A stretch of 64,000 nucleotides of DNA from Tritrichomonas musculus. Lineage: Eukaryota; Parabasalia; Tritrichomonadida; Tritrichomonadidae. Numbering within the stretch: the stretch's first letter is position 1; every line of letters begins with the position of its first letter. Position numbers and translations under genes: made by a program. Shown here in pieces: positions 21,445-31,317 of this stretch. The notes under the pieces were generated by a model. That model was not told the origin of the DNA, made no database searches, and saw only the letters and a list, made by a program, of their open reading frames with translations. The DNA lies in the NCBI GenBank assembly GCA_039105265.1, contig JAPFFF010000007.1, forward strand, positions 1,178,001-1,242,000, given 5' to 3'.

Positions 21445-23205
21445 TCATTCATAGTAAACATGCTTTGAGACCATTGGAAATGAATTCCTTTTGTTAAATT
21501 CAGTCTTTTGTGAAATATGAACAATTTTTAGACTTTTACATCCATAAAAAGCATTACTTTCAATTAGAACAACAGATTCTGGAATCCAAATTTCAGTCAA
21601 AGAAGTGCAATCCCTAAAAGCATTTTCTCTTATATATGAAAGAGAAGAAGGAAATTCAACATATGAAAGATCAGTGCATTTTTCAAATGTACTTTTTTTG
21701 ATTTCAGTCATTCTATTTGTAAGATTTATAAAAACAAGCTTTGTACAATTCATAAATGCTTCTTTTTCTATGTTATCAATTGTAGCATGTAAATTTATAT
21801 ATTGAATCAATTTACCTTTAAAAGCACCATCCTTGATAGATCTTACAGATGGGGAAACATTGAGATCAAAAATCTTTTTGGAGTTAAATTCCCTTAAATC
21901 CCTTTTGGTAATTTCTGCTAGTCCATCGAATTTGACTTCCTGAAATGTTCGATTTAGAAATTCAGATGCCATAGAAATTTCACGAATTGCCAATGAATTT
22001 TCATAATTTATTATCTTAATAAAACTCTTATAATCAGAATTATTTAAAAGTCTACTTCGCACTTTAAGAAAGAGCTTCATTCTGATTTCGTTTGAAAACT
22101 TATTAAAATTATTATTAAAAACTTGCTCCAACATTTCATCTTGAATTTTTTCATCATCTGGAATTTCTTGATTATGCGCTTTTGATTCACCTGTTACAAT
22201 TGGCAAAGGAACAGTTGAACAAATGACAAGCTTCTCCTTACCTTTTGTTTTTTCTTTGAGAGAAGATATGTATTCTGTAAGTTCGTTTCTATCAACATGA
22301 TCGTTAATAAGAAGTGTGCAATCATCGACAAGTTTATTATATATGAATTCGAAATTGGGACGTTCATACGCTTCAGTCTTCCAACAAAGTTCAATTAATC
22401 CTTTGAACTCATCACTTATTTCACAACCTTCGAAAGAAGGCCTATCACCTCTGATAACCTTTTTACTCAATTGAAATTGGTTTACGTTGGGGAAAGGAAC
22501 TTTTCCAGTGATGATCTGATATGCAAAAATAGCAAATGAATAAACATCCACCGGCTTATCGTAATCATCATTTCCTTGTAAAATTTCAGGTGCCATGAAA
22601 TAAGGTGTACCGACACCTTGGGTTTTTTGAACATTTTCTGCTACACTTCGTGCGAATCCAAAGTCACAAACTTTGGGGTAAAAATTTTTATCAAGTAGAA
22701 TATTTGCAGGCTTTAGATCACGATGGATGATATTTAAACTATGAAGATAACACATTGCTGAAGCAACTCCAATTATACAAATTTGCTTTTTTGTAACATT
22801 CCACCCTTTTTTGATATATTTTTTTTCATTTTTCATGACATCGTCAAGAGAAGTAAACATTTTTGGTGTTATAAAGGTCGGGAGCGGATTTCCTTCAAAA
22901 TCATATAAATTAAATCCCTTGAATTCAAGAACAGCAGGATGCTGAACCTTTTTAATAATTAAAACTTCACGGAGAAGGTTTTCTTGTTCTTTAGCACCAG
23001 AAATCTTTTTGTTAGTAATTTTGGCACAATATAGCATTCCTTCAGGGTCATCTCTAATGAATATGTTTGAATCATCATTAAATCTTGGATCTCTCTTTTT
23101 TGCCCGTACAGAATAGCAATCACCAAAAGATCCTTGACCAATAAGTGTCTTTGAACTCCAGTCGAAGTCATCAAGATTGCAGAACAGGTTTTGTAGAAAG
23201 GACAT
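21445..23205 (-). CDS. TKL-type protein kinase fused to BspA-like leucine-rich repeats
   Basis: An N-terminal kinase (residues about 15-310) looks active: GQGSFG at 23-28, catalytic lysine in YCAKI (Lys62), HRDLKPAN at 161-168, DFG at 181-183 and GTPYFMAPEIL. Its style (RPNFEFIYNKLVDDC end) is that of the TKL group. After a linker there are BspA-type LRR_5 repeats from about residue 440 to 575 (AFKGKLIQYINL, AFMNCTKLVFINL, TFEKCTDLSYVEFP, AFRDCTSLTEIWIP, AFYGCKSLKIVHI). BspA repeats are hugely expanded in trichomonads, mostly on surface proteins. Here there is no signal peptide or membrane segment, so the repeats should be cytoplasmic and may bind a ligand or partner. Substrate unknown. Confidence 0.9.
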   Translation of the reverse strand: MSFLQNLFCNLDDFDWSSKTLIGQGSFGDCYSVRAKKRDPRFNDDSNIFIRDDPEGMLYCAKITNKKISGAKEQENLLREVLIIKKVQHPAVLEFKGFNLYDFEGNPLPTFITPKMFTSLDDVMKNEKKYIKKGWNVTKKQICIIGVASAMCYLHSLNIIHRDLKPANILLDKNFYPKVCDFGFARSVAENVQKTQGVGTPYFMAPEILQGNDDYDKPVDVYSFAIFAYQIITGKVPFPNVNQFQLSKKVIRGDRPSFEGCEISDEFKGLIELCWKTEAYERPNFEFIYNKLVDDCTLLINDHVDRNELTEYISSLKEKTKGKEKLVICSTVPLPIVTGESKAHNQEIPDDEKIQDEMLEQVFNNNFNKFSNEIRMKLFLKVRSRLLNNSDYKSFIKIINYENSLAIREISMASEFLNRTFQEVKFDGLAEITKRDLREFNSKKIFDLNVSPSVRSIKDGAFKGKLIQYINLHATIDNIEKEAFMNCTKLVFINLTNRMTEIKKSTFEKCTDLSYVEFPSSLSYIRENAFRDCTSLTEIWIPESVVLIESNAFYGCKSLKIVHISQKTEFNKRNSFPMVSKHVYYE

Positions 23206-23500
23206 ATTAAATTTGCCAAAAAAAGTGCTATATAAGTGGATTAAGATTTATATATAAGTACCAAAGGTACCCAAACTCTATTTTTTCGGACAATACCTTT
23301 TATATATTATTTGATTTTTTATAAATTCTCATATTTATATATATTTAAAAATATTAAAAATTTACCTAATAATTTCCAGTATAAAAAGAAATTTAATTTT
23401 GTCTAATTTTGATTAGTTTACAAATATTTAAAATTGAAAAAGTTTTGAAATGATTGCTTTATAAATTTGAATAAAAAATCTTTTTGATAAACATTTTTTA

Positions 23501-23730
23501 AGGTACAAATCCAGTACGTTTAGTAACCGCTATTTTTTTTGACATTCTCAAAGAATAAGATGACATGTTAAATAAAAACCGATTATTTTCATTCATTTCA
23601 TAAAGTTTGTTTAAATTGTAAAATAAGTGTCAAAAACAAACCTAGTCAATTTAAACTTTTTCAGAGACATGCAACTATTCAAATACTAAACGTTCTTCTA
23701 ATCAAAAAATAACGTACTGGATTTGTACCT
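23501..23730. mobile_element. Short inverted-repeat element (MITE), family A copy 2
   Basis: A 230-bp copy of the element at 9571-9812, in the same orientation, with the same 20-bp terminal inverted repeats and flanking TA (23499-23500 and 23731-23732). It lacks about 12 bases of the middle. It sits about 300 bases upstream of the TKL kinase start codon, where it could affect transcription, though nothing shows that it does. Confidence 0.8.
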
Positions 23731-24456
23731 TAAATAAATATATACACATAAATGTTTACATATATATATTTATTGTTATTAATAGTTTTTTTGATTATTT
23801 TTTGAGAATCTAAAAAAGTTATCATTTTAATTATTGCATCTTATAATTTCATTGTTATTTTATGTATTAATATACATTTTAAAATTATTAAATATCTTAT
23901 ATTGTGAAATGTAATTTATAAAAATAAGATAAATATATTTTATTATTTGAATGCATTCTGAATTTAAAAAATTAATATTGTGTTGATATCTTATGTAATT
24001 AATTAATATTATATTAAACAATATAATATATATGATTTATTAATATGGTATATTATGTAAATCACATTGATTATCTAAAATGCCTATTTAGATTAAATGT
24101 ATCGAGAATTTTTCAGCAAATTAAAAAAAACTTTCGTAACTGAATTTTAATGATTTTTTATTATTTTATATCCTAACAAATATCAAATATATCATTAGAT
24201 ATCTCATATTATATATTATATTTCAATATATAAAATGAATTATATATTTAATATAATACAAATAAAATGTAATTTAAAAATATTATTATTTAAATTTTTT
24301 CATAAATTGAAAGAAAAACTATAATAAAATTTTCACTTCTCAATAATAATTTTTGGTTAATTTTCCATATTTTTCTCAAAAAAATTGGATTATAAATAAA
24401 TATATTATTATTTTAAATCTTTAGATAATTTTGATAGTGATTTCAATGCATTCAAA

Positions 24457-24529
24457 ATTGAATTCTATTAGATTGACGACTTCACCTTTTTTTAAAAAAT
24501 TGAATTCGCTTAGATTGACGACTTCACCT
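24457..24529. repeat. Direct repeat pair, period 42
   Basis: ATTGAATTC, then TTAGATTGACGACTTCACCT, occurs at 24457 and again at 24499, with two or three differences. The GACGACTTCACC core is unusually GC-rich for the area. Confidence 0.6.
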
Positions 24530-25389
24530 CTTCAGAAAAAAAAATTAACCTTTTTTTCTCCTAAAACCGTCAAAATAATTAATATTTTAGCTTTATCTCA
24601 ATAAATCCTAGATAGATCTTCCAATTAACGAGATATATCATGTAAAATAAAATATATAAAACGATAAAATCATTACAGGAAAATGTATCGAATGGATTAG
24701 AAATTATTTGGAAATTATTGAAATATCGATTTTTGATTTTTCGTATCTCCACATAGTCTTAATTAATTAAATATATTTTTATTTTATAAACAAACAAATA
24801 TAATAATATAGAAAAATATAAGTTCAAAAATAAAAAAATAATATTTTAATCACCACTTTTCTAGGGTTTTTAAATTTTTCAAAAAGTAAAGATTTAAAAT
24901 TCTAATTTCTTATGTAATGAACCAAACAGGTTGTAAATAGTATCAAACAATTATACATATGATAAGGATTTAAAATATGCTATTAAAATTTTAGTAAGTT
25001 TTAAAATCACCAACTTTTTGCTTTCAACAAATTGAAAGAAAAGAGTTTGTATACCTTTTAAGTACCACAACCTACAAAATTGAAAATTATGAGTAAATGG
25101 CAAGTAATAATAATTTTTATAATAAATTTAATAATATTCCAAAATATTATCTAAAAATACAGGTAAGATTTTACAAAATATTTATTTTATTAATCTCATT
25201 TTTTTTTAAAGTATATTTGTTCAAATCCTTTGAAAAATATAATTACTATAAATACCTATACATTAGTAAAAATATTATAAGAATTAAAAGATTATTATAA
25301 ATATTAAAATAGTATTATTAAAGTTAAATAATTAATTATTTTATTATTAAAAAAAATATTAATTTTATTATAATTGATAATATTTAATA

Positions 25390-25600
25390 AAACCATTCAG
25401 CTGAAGATACCTTTTCCTTTGTTCAGCTAACTTTTTCACTGATGCAACAGTTTTTAGTCGTAAAAAGTTTGAAGCAACTTCTAATGAATAGCCTTTATAA
25501 ATACTTCATATGATTTAAGCTGTCTATTGTAGATGAGTTCTTTTCGAACTTTAATTCTGCTTGTGATAGTGGTTTTTGAATAATAATTATACATCGAATT
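25390..25600 (-). pseudogene. Faint coding relic, unknown family
   Basis: On the minus strand, broken frames give IKVRKELIYNRQLKSYEVF followed by SLEVASNFLRLKTVASVKKL. The second part could be a helix-turn-helix. Base composition is less A/T-biased than the surroundings, which supports a coding past. No family is recognised. Confidence 0.25.
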
Positions 25601-26543
25601 CATGAATTTGTTTATTTTGATTTGCATAATTTTGAATCAAAAGTTGCTTTCGGTTATTTAACATAGAGAGAAGGTCAATTTTATGTTTCTGTTTTCTTAT
25701 AATCGATTTAAGATGGTGAATTTCTCTTTAGAAGTTGAGAAACCTTGATTTTTCATTAAAATAATAACTATATCTCTTATCAATTACTCTCAAAAATTGA
25801 ATATATTTTATATTTTAATTGAATTTTTTTGAGAATAAAAAAATGGAAAACCCAACTTTTTGAAAGTTTCTTTTCAATTTTTATTTTTTGTTTTATCTTT
25901 TTTTATCAAAAAGTCCGATTTTCCTTTTTTTGAATCATTTTCCATTTTTGTTACTGTACTGTAGTATATTTAATTTTTTTTGTTTATTTTGTTTTTTTTC
26001 GGTCAAAAAGTTTCCACAATTTGATAGAGTGAAAAATAATCATGAACTTTTTCTTGGCACAATAAATAAAACATAACTTTTTCTTAAAGATAAAAAATAA
26101 AATAACTTTTTGAATACAAAATGTTTAAGACAAGAGAAAACAAATTGCCATTAAATTATTTTTCTATTTATTTTAATCGTTTGTTTTTATAAAATACTTG
26201 CTTAAAATAGAACAATGTTCTTGAAAGAAAAATATATTATTACGCCATTATCATCTAAAGCATAGACACTTTTTGAACGAAGCTCAAAAAGTGGCGTTTC
26301 TTGCAATTTCCTCAAATCAGATATTCAAATATCAAAACCAGCTATACCCAAGTTATTACATAAATTTTTTTTAACATACAAATAAATGTTTGCAAGCAAT
26401 TGAAATAATTTCTCATTTTATTGGAATATCTTTTATATATTACTCGAGCAATTATACTTTGGCTTATATTTTGTTCAAAATTAAAAAAATATTTATATGT
26501 AGATGATTTGTGTTTATCAAATTTAATTTTTTTTTTAAAGTAT

Positions 26544-28647
26544 TTAAATACCTTGAAATGAATTTAAATCAAAATTTGTAATCAATTGTGGATTTTCCAC
26601 CTTAGCATTACACATTGGGCAAATGTTATAGTGTACCAATTAGTTGAATGAGCAAGTGAAATTACAGTTAGGACACTCACACCAATCTTCACGTACCATA
26701 TGCATTCCAGTGAAAGAATCGAAATGCAAATTTAATTTACAATTTCCACAATAAAGCTGTGAAATTGGCAAATCCACGCCACAACCAGGACAAGGACTTT
26801 TATCTTCATCGATTTCTTCAGAAATATTCTTTTTTCTTACAGTTGTTTGAATTTTCTTCAAAATATCATTTTTAATTTTACCTTGATATTCAGGCTGAAG
26901 GACTTTTACAGAGATATTGTAAGTGCACTTTTTCATTCCAGCCTTTGTACAATAAACAACTGCCATTGCGAGCAAGTTAGCTGCATGAACAGGAAATTTT
27001 GAAACATTTTTTGACAATCTTTTCAGGAGCAAAGCGCAAATTTTCTTATTTTTGCCATTTTTATGCTGATTAACTAAAAGGCAGGAATGAATAAGTATCA
27101 ATGATTGTCTCAACTCACTTGAAACATGAACATCGTGACAAGATTTGTATCAGCGACGTTCAATGCTGCTTGCGAGGCCTCATTGAGCTGTTTCATAATG
27201 ATGAACATGCGTAACAAATACTTCAAATCTTTCGACTTGTTGACAGTCAGACACTCAAGAAGTTCCTCTCTTAATTGTCGCTCTGATTCTGAAATTGCAG
27301 CGTCTGATCAATCGGCCATGCAACAATTCATTGCACGTTGCGAATCACCTTTAATTTGAAGAACTTTGCTGCTTGATTCATCAATGATCGCGAACAGAAA
27401 TAATTTGCTATTTCTTCATATTGCATCCTTGTTCCATTCTCTCCAATTAAGTCCGCAAGTCCATCCATTCTGCCGTGAAGCTCGGCGATTCTGATGGAAC
27501 TCGATTGCATACTTGTAATTTCCAAGCTGAATACAAATCCTTCCTTCAGGATGCTGAACAAGCGACTCATAATCGTTTGCCTTTTCAAATGCAATCGTCG
27601 TTTCAAGCTGGTGACCAATTGAACGCAGAATTTCAATGTCAGTCACTTTCTGCACAGGTTCTGATGCAAGTTTGAGTTCTCCAGCATTGATGTTGCATTA
27701 TTGAACTCGTTAACTCGCATGTAAAGTTGCAAAGTTTTCTCCAAAATTTGCGCACAAATTATCTTGGACAAGGGCCGCATTCCGAGCTCAACTTTGCACA
27801 ATAAGAAGAGACAGCCAACATATCCAGCATGCGACAAATGAGCCAATTTTTTGCTTTTACTTGATTCTTTGTATTGTTCCAATGCAAGAGAATATTAGGC
27901 ACGATCGTATGAAAGCTGCGGAATTCGCGCCGGATCAAGATTCTCTGCAAGCTTCAATGCTTGGTCAAACTGGAAAAGAGCATCTCGCATATCTAATGCC
28001 ATTTGTGGCCTTGTTGAATTCAAAAAGTTCTTCTGGGCGGCGTTTATAACCACACATATATGAACATTCACATTCGTTAAATAATGGCTGTATAACGTTC
28101 CAGATCGCGGCATCTTCTGATTGCGAAAATGTATTAGATGCAATTTCAATTTTTAAGGAAGACAAAGATTGCTCCCCAACTTCGTGAATGAGCTTATTGT
28201 ATTTGAGATCTAGGGATACTTGGAGGGCTTTGCGATGACGGTAGAGATTTAATAATTGATCGACTGCTTTCTCACTATTTTTCATCAATATTGTTGTGGG
28301 AGGGAAATATTAATGATTGCAAGAAATGAACATGATTTCGCAAATGAAATCCATGTTGGAATAAAAGGGGCTTCAATTGTGCTTATTTCATTAGTACGTA
28401 GATTGAATAATATAATATCAGGATTACTGGAAGAAGATATTGCAATTAAATGATTATCTGAATCCCAATCCATTAAGGCTGGATTTGCAACTGGAATATT
28501 AACAATTTTATTTCCATTTTTATCGAATATAGAAACAGAATTATTATTGCCAAACATTGCAAAAAATTTTGAATTTCTACTCCATTTAACCAATGGAGAT
28601 GAGTTTAATCCAAGATCATTCTGTTTCACACAAAAAACAACTTTCAT
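26544..28647 (-). pseudogene. IFT144/WDR19 pseudogene with central deletion
   Basis: Relic of the intraflagellar-transport complex A subunit IFT144 (WDR19). From the ATG at 28647 the N terminus matches the first WD40 blades (VKWSRNSKFFAMFG, DKNGNKIVNIPVANPALMDW). Near 28290 it jumps to solenoid sequence, so several hundred residues of propeller and linker are missing. The solenoid follows in several frames, including AENLDPARIP, EIANYFCSRSLMNQAAKFF and NVSKFPVHAANL. The C-terminal zinc motifs are recognisable: CPGC, HMVREDWCECPNC, then, beyond an in-frame stop at 26637-26639, ICPMCNAKV down to about 26544. The usual protein is about 1,340 residues; only about 2.1 kb remains here. Frameshifts near 28290, 27900-28000, 27650 and 27120-27430 plus the stop rule out a working product. 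A flagellate needs IFT-A, so an intact copy should exist elsewhere. Confidence 0.85.
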
Positions 28648-29079
28648 ATGCTTTGTGTTTTTAAAAAAATATGAAATCAATAAAATATTCTGTTCTTGAT
28701 AACGTTTAATTCGTTTTTACAACATTAATATTGCTGTCGGCGAGAAATATTGCTGAAAATGAACAAAAAAAAAATAAAGGCAGATTTTGAATTTTTGAGA
28801 GAATTTATACAAATATCTATATAAAAAGTGAGAAAATAACGATTTTTTATAATGAAAGAAATTTAAATGTACTCTTTTAATATTTATATAAATTCATCTT
28901 ACATTTTCTTTTAAGTGATATTAAAGTTTTGGAGAAAGCGGATAAAAAAAAAAAAAAATATAAAATAATAACAAAAAGAAATATATATAAAAGATTAATT
29001 AATCATATTCAAAATCACATTTAAATAAACCAAGAAAAACGCATGATGATTCGAATATAAAAAGTATTTGACGAAAATT
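28648..29079. other. Intergenic spacer
   Basis: A/T-rich DNA with no reading frame or RNA gene that I can see. It contains ATAACGTTTAAT near 28699, a weak relative of the TACGTTAT promoter motif, where the upstream region of the IFT144 relic would be. Confidence 0.5.
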
Positions 29080-29951
29080 TCACTCCGCATTAATATCATC
29101 GTGATTATTATCGTCGTCGTCGTCATTTTTTTCATTTTTCTGTTCCTTCTTTTTAACATATCTTTTATTCCTCTCTTTTATTTCTTTGATATATTCTTTA
29201 TTAGCATATCTTTTCTCGGGGTCAATTTCGGGGCATTCAGGATACTGAAATTCAAGAACGTCATCAATCCTTCCTTTACAAAACTTACTTATCATTTTTT
29301 CTTCATTATATTCATCGTCAAGGTATCCTTCATGAACAAATTGCATCATTTCTTCACGATATGGAACATGCGAAAAATCAAGAAATTGCCTTTCAGCACC
29401 TTTATGAATGAGAAATGCAATAATATCTTTGTGATTACGTAATAAAGCATAATTAAGCGGAGTCTTTGAATTGTCTCCATTAGCATATGCATTAATATCA
29501 GCACCATTAACATAAAGACGATAAACAGCATCAAAACAACCATATAATGCAGCAATATGAAGGGGAGTTTCATAAAATAAATAAAATAAAAATTCCTTCA
29601 CCACCAGCTATATTGATATTGGCCTTATATTGGATAAGCATATCAATCATGTTTGCATCATTAACAAGTGCGGCAATGTGAAGAGCGGATAATCCATAAA
29701 TATAATAAAAATAAAATTGTTGGTTTATGAATAACATCAGGATCATTTTCATGCTCCAAAAGAAATTGTACAATTTCAGGTCTATTCAAATAAACAGCCA
29801 ATATTAATGGAGTTGGATACATCAATGTAACATTTTTCCCAGGGAACGAAAATGGAACTGGTATTTTGGTAAGTAAATGTACCATTGGACAAGTTTCAAA
29901 AAAATCAATATTATTATCAACAATACTTCGTCCGATCCGTAAAAGAGTCAT
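29080..29951 (-). CDS. Ankyrin-repeat protein gene interrupted by two 22-base A/T inserts
   Basis: From the ATG at 29951 the gene encodes ankyrin repeats: PTPLILAVYLNRPEIVQFLL, then LSALHIAALVNDANMIDML, then TPLHIAALYGCFDAVYRL and TPLNYALLRNHKDIIAFLI, followed by an acidic C terminus (KNDDDDDNNHDD). The frame is broken twice, at 29696-29717 and 29572-29593, by A/T-only stretches of exactly 22 bases each. If those 22 bases are left out, repeat spacing becomes 33-34 residues, the normal ankyrin period. So the gene is either a functional gene with tiny noncanonical introns or a pseudogene with two strikingly similar insertions. Ankyrin proteins bind other proteins; the partner is unknown. Confidence 0.65.
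29572..29593 (-). other. 22-base A/T-only insert between ankyrin repeats 2 and 3
   Basis: On the sense strand the insert is ATTTTT, then TTTTA/TTTAT-type runs, ending TTTTAT, between GGTGAAGGA and GAAACTCCC. It shifts the frame by one. There is no GT at the 5' end and no AG at the 3' end in any register that restores the frame. Boundaries are uncertain by one to three bases. Confidence 0.6.
29696..29717 (-). other. 22-base A/T-only insert between ankyrin repeats 1 and 2
   Basis: On the sense strand it starts ATTTTA and ends ATTTAT, between CATAAACCAACA and GGATTATCC. It has the same length, composition, frame effect and place in the repeat as the insert at 29572-29593. No GT-AG ends are possible. 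Confidence 0.6.
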
Positions 29952-30076
29952 GTTTTTTTGGAAATTTTATGATATTGAAGAAAATTTTCTTTTTTATTTC
30001 TGAGAATTCCGATAAAGTTTTAAATAAATAGTTTAAAAAGTGAATTTGAATATAACAATTTGATAACAATTGTATT

Positions 30077-31111
30077 ATGATTCTTTTTTCTTATTTTGTA
30101 GCAACAATCCTAGCCTATTTCCCATTTCAACCACCTGTAGTAGAAGGTACTACTAGTAATTGGGTTGAAGAAGTCACCGACTATGTTGATAATTCAGTAT
30201 GCTTTATAATGTTCATTCAAAAAAGATCTCCTCGTTCGAAAAGCATTTTTCCAGATTTTCAAGAAGCAGCTAATCGTACTGCTGGCTTGATAAAATTTGT
30301 TTCTCTCGATATTAAAGAACATCCAAAAGTCGCTTATCTCTATACAGTAAGGACAGCGCCATCATTTCGTATTGTTCATCATAAAGGAGTCCTTGAGTAC
30401 AAAGGTGAAAAAACAGCAGATGCATTTATTGAAACCGCTTTTAAATATTTCCCAAGTAAAAGTCACCCAATTGACGATAATTGGGCTCCATCACCTTCAA
30501 CTCCATTATCAGCCATACTTCTTACGCATAAGAAAGTTATTCCTCCATTTTGGTCTGCAATTTCTTGCAATTTAAGCGAGAATAAAAACATAAATGTTCG
30601 CGTCGGTCATGCCAAAAATTCGCAATTTATGTCACTTTTCAAAGTATCATCTCAGTCAATTATTTTTGTATATAAGGACATCGTTTCAATTTACGATGGA
30701 CCTCTCGAATTCGAAAATATTTACTCTGCTTTATTAAATTTCGCCAAAAATCCTAAAAGTGCAGGAGTTGAAACTTCGATTGTTTCTGAATTGACTTCTC
30801 CAGACGATTTTGAGAAAACATGCAAGAACACTGGAAAATTCTGTGTTTTTGCTGTAAATGCAAATGATGAAACCTACAAAAAATATGAAAACATTGCAAA
30901 AACATATCACAGAGGTCCTTTTAGATTTTTAAAATGTACTGATAAATGCCCATTAGAACAAATGAAGAGCGGATTCTTTGTTTTTCATGCAAAAAGGCAA
31001 AGTATGATTACCGATGAAACAATTGAAGAGTTAGTTTCTTCACTTGATAGAGTTGTTGATGGTGGGGCTACATGGAAAAAGTTACATGATGATAACGATG
31101 ATTATTTGTAA
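30077..31111 (+). CDS. Secreted thioredoxin-fold (PDI-related) protein lacking CXXC
   Basis: The 344-residue protein starts with a signal sequence (MILFSYFVATILAYF). It continues with a thioredoxin-like domain: VCFIMFIQKRSPRSKSIFPDF, IKFVSLDIKEHPKVAYLYTVRTAPSFRIV and EYKGEKTADAFIETA. In an active protein disulfide isomerase the segment after F-x-x-x-F would contain CGHC; here it is SPRS, so no thiol chemistry is expected. Residues about 165-345 form a second, less clear domain that may also be thioredoxin-like. The protein ends DDDNDDYL, without a clear KDEL signal. It is probably an ER or secretory-pathway chaperone-like protein. Its promoter is shared head-to-head with the ankyrin gene (125 bp). 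Confidence 0.7.
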   Translation: MILFSYFVATILAYFPFQPPVVEGTTSNWVEEVTDYVDNSVCFIMFIQKRSPRSKSIFPDFQEAANRTAGLIKFVSLDIKEHPKVAYLYTVRTAPSFRIVHHKGVLEYKGEKTADAFIETAFKYFPSKSHPIDDNWAPSPSTPLSAILLTHKKVIPPFWSAISCNLSENKNINVRVGHAKNSQFMSLFKVSSQSIIFVYKDIVSIYDGPLEFENIYSALLNFAKNPKSAGVETSIVSELTSPDDFEKTCKNTGKFCVFAVNANDETYKKYENIAKTYHRGPFRFLKCTDKCPLEQMKSGFFVFHAKRQSMITDETIEELVSSLDRVVDGGATWKKLHDDNDDYL

Positions 31112-31317
31112 AACTTTATTGTTAATAAATTAATAAAAATACTTATCATAACATCAAAATTTTCTATAAGAAGTGTAAAAATCGTGGCAAATATATAACT
31201 ACTAAAATTGAATAAATTACAATCTTATATTATCATTGATAAAATATAATAGAATTTTTATTTTATAAAGAAGAGAGAGAAAAACATAACATTAAGCTTA
31301 TCGCGTTGGATTAAAAA

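Larger units (their letters stand above)
23731..26543. other. A/T-rich gene desert
   Basis: No intact gene. The frames at 25097-25300 and 25888-26076 are low-complexity (Asn/Lys/Ile/Phe-rich) and look like chance. A short direct repeat lies at 24457-24529 and a faint coding relic at 25390-25600. Confidence 0.6.

Noticed and set aside
25097-25300. 67-codon plus-strand frame
   Set aside because: Asn/Tyr/Lys/Ile low-complexity product with no recognisable fold; composition equals the surrounding noncoding DNA.
29572-29717. Canonical spliceosomal introns as the explanation of the ankyrin breaks
   Set aside because: No GT start and no AG end fit any frame-restoring register, and the trichomonad 3' signal ACTAACACACAG is absent.
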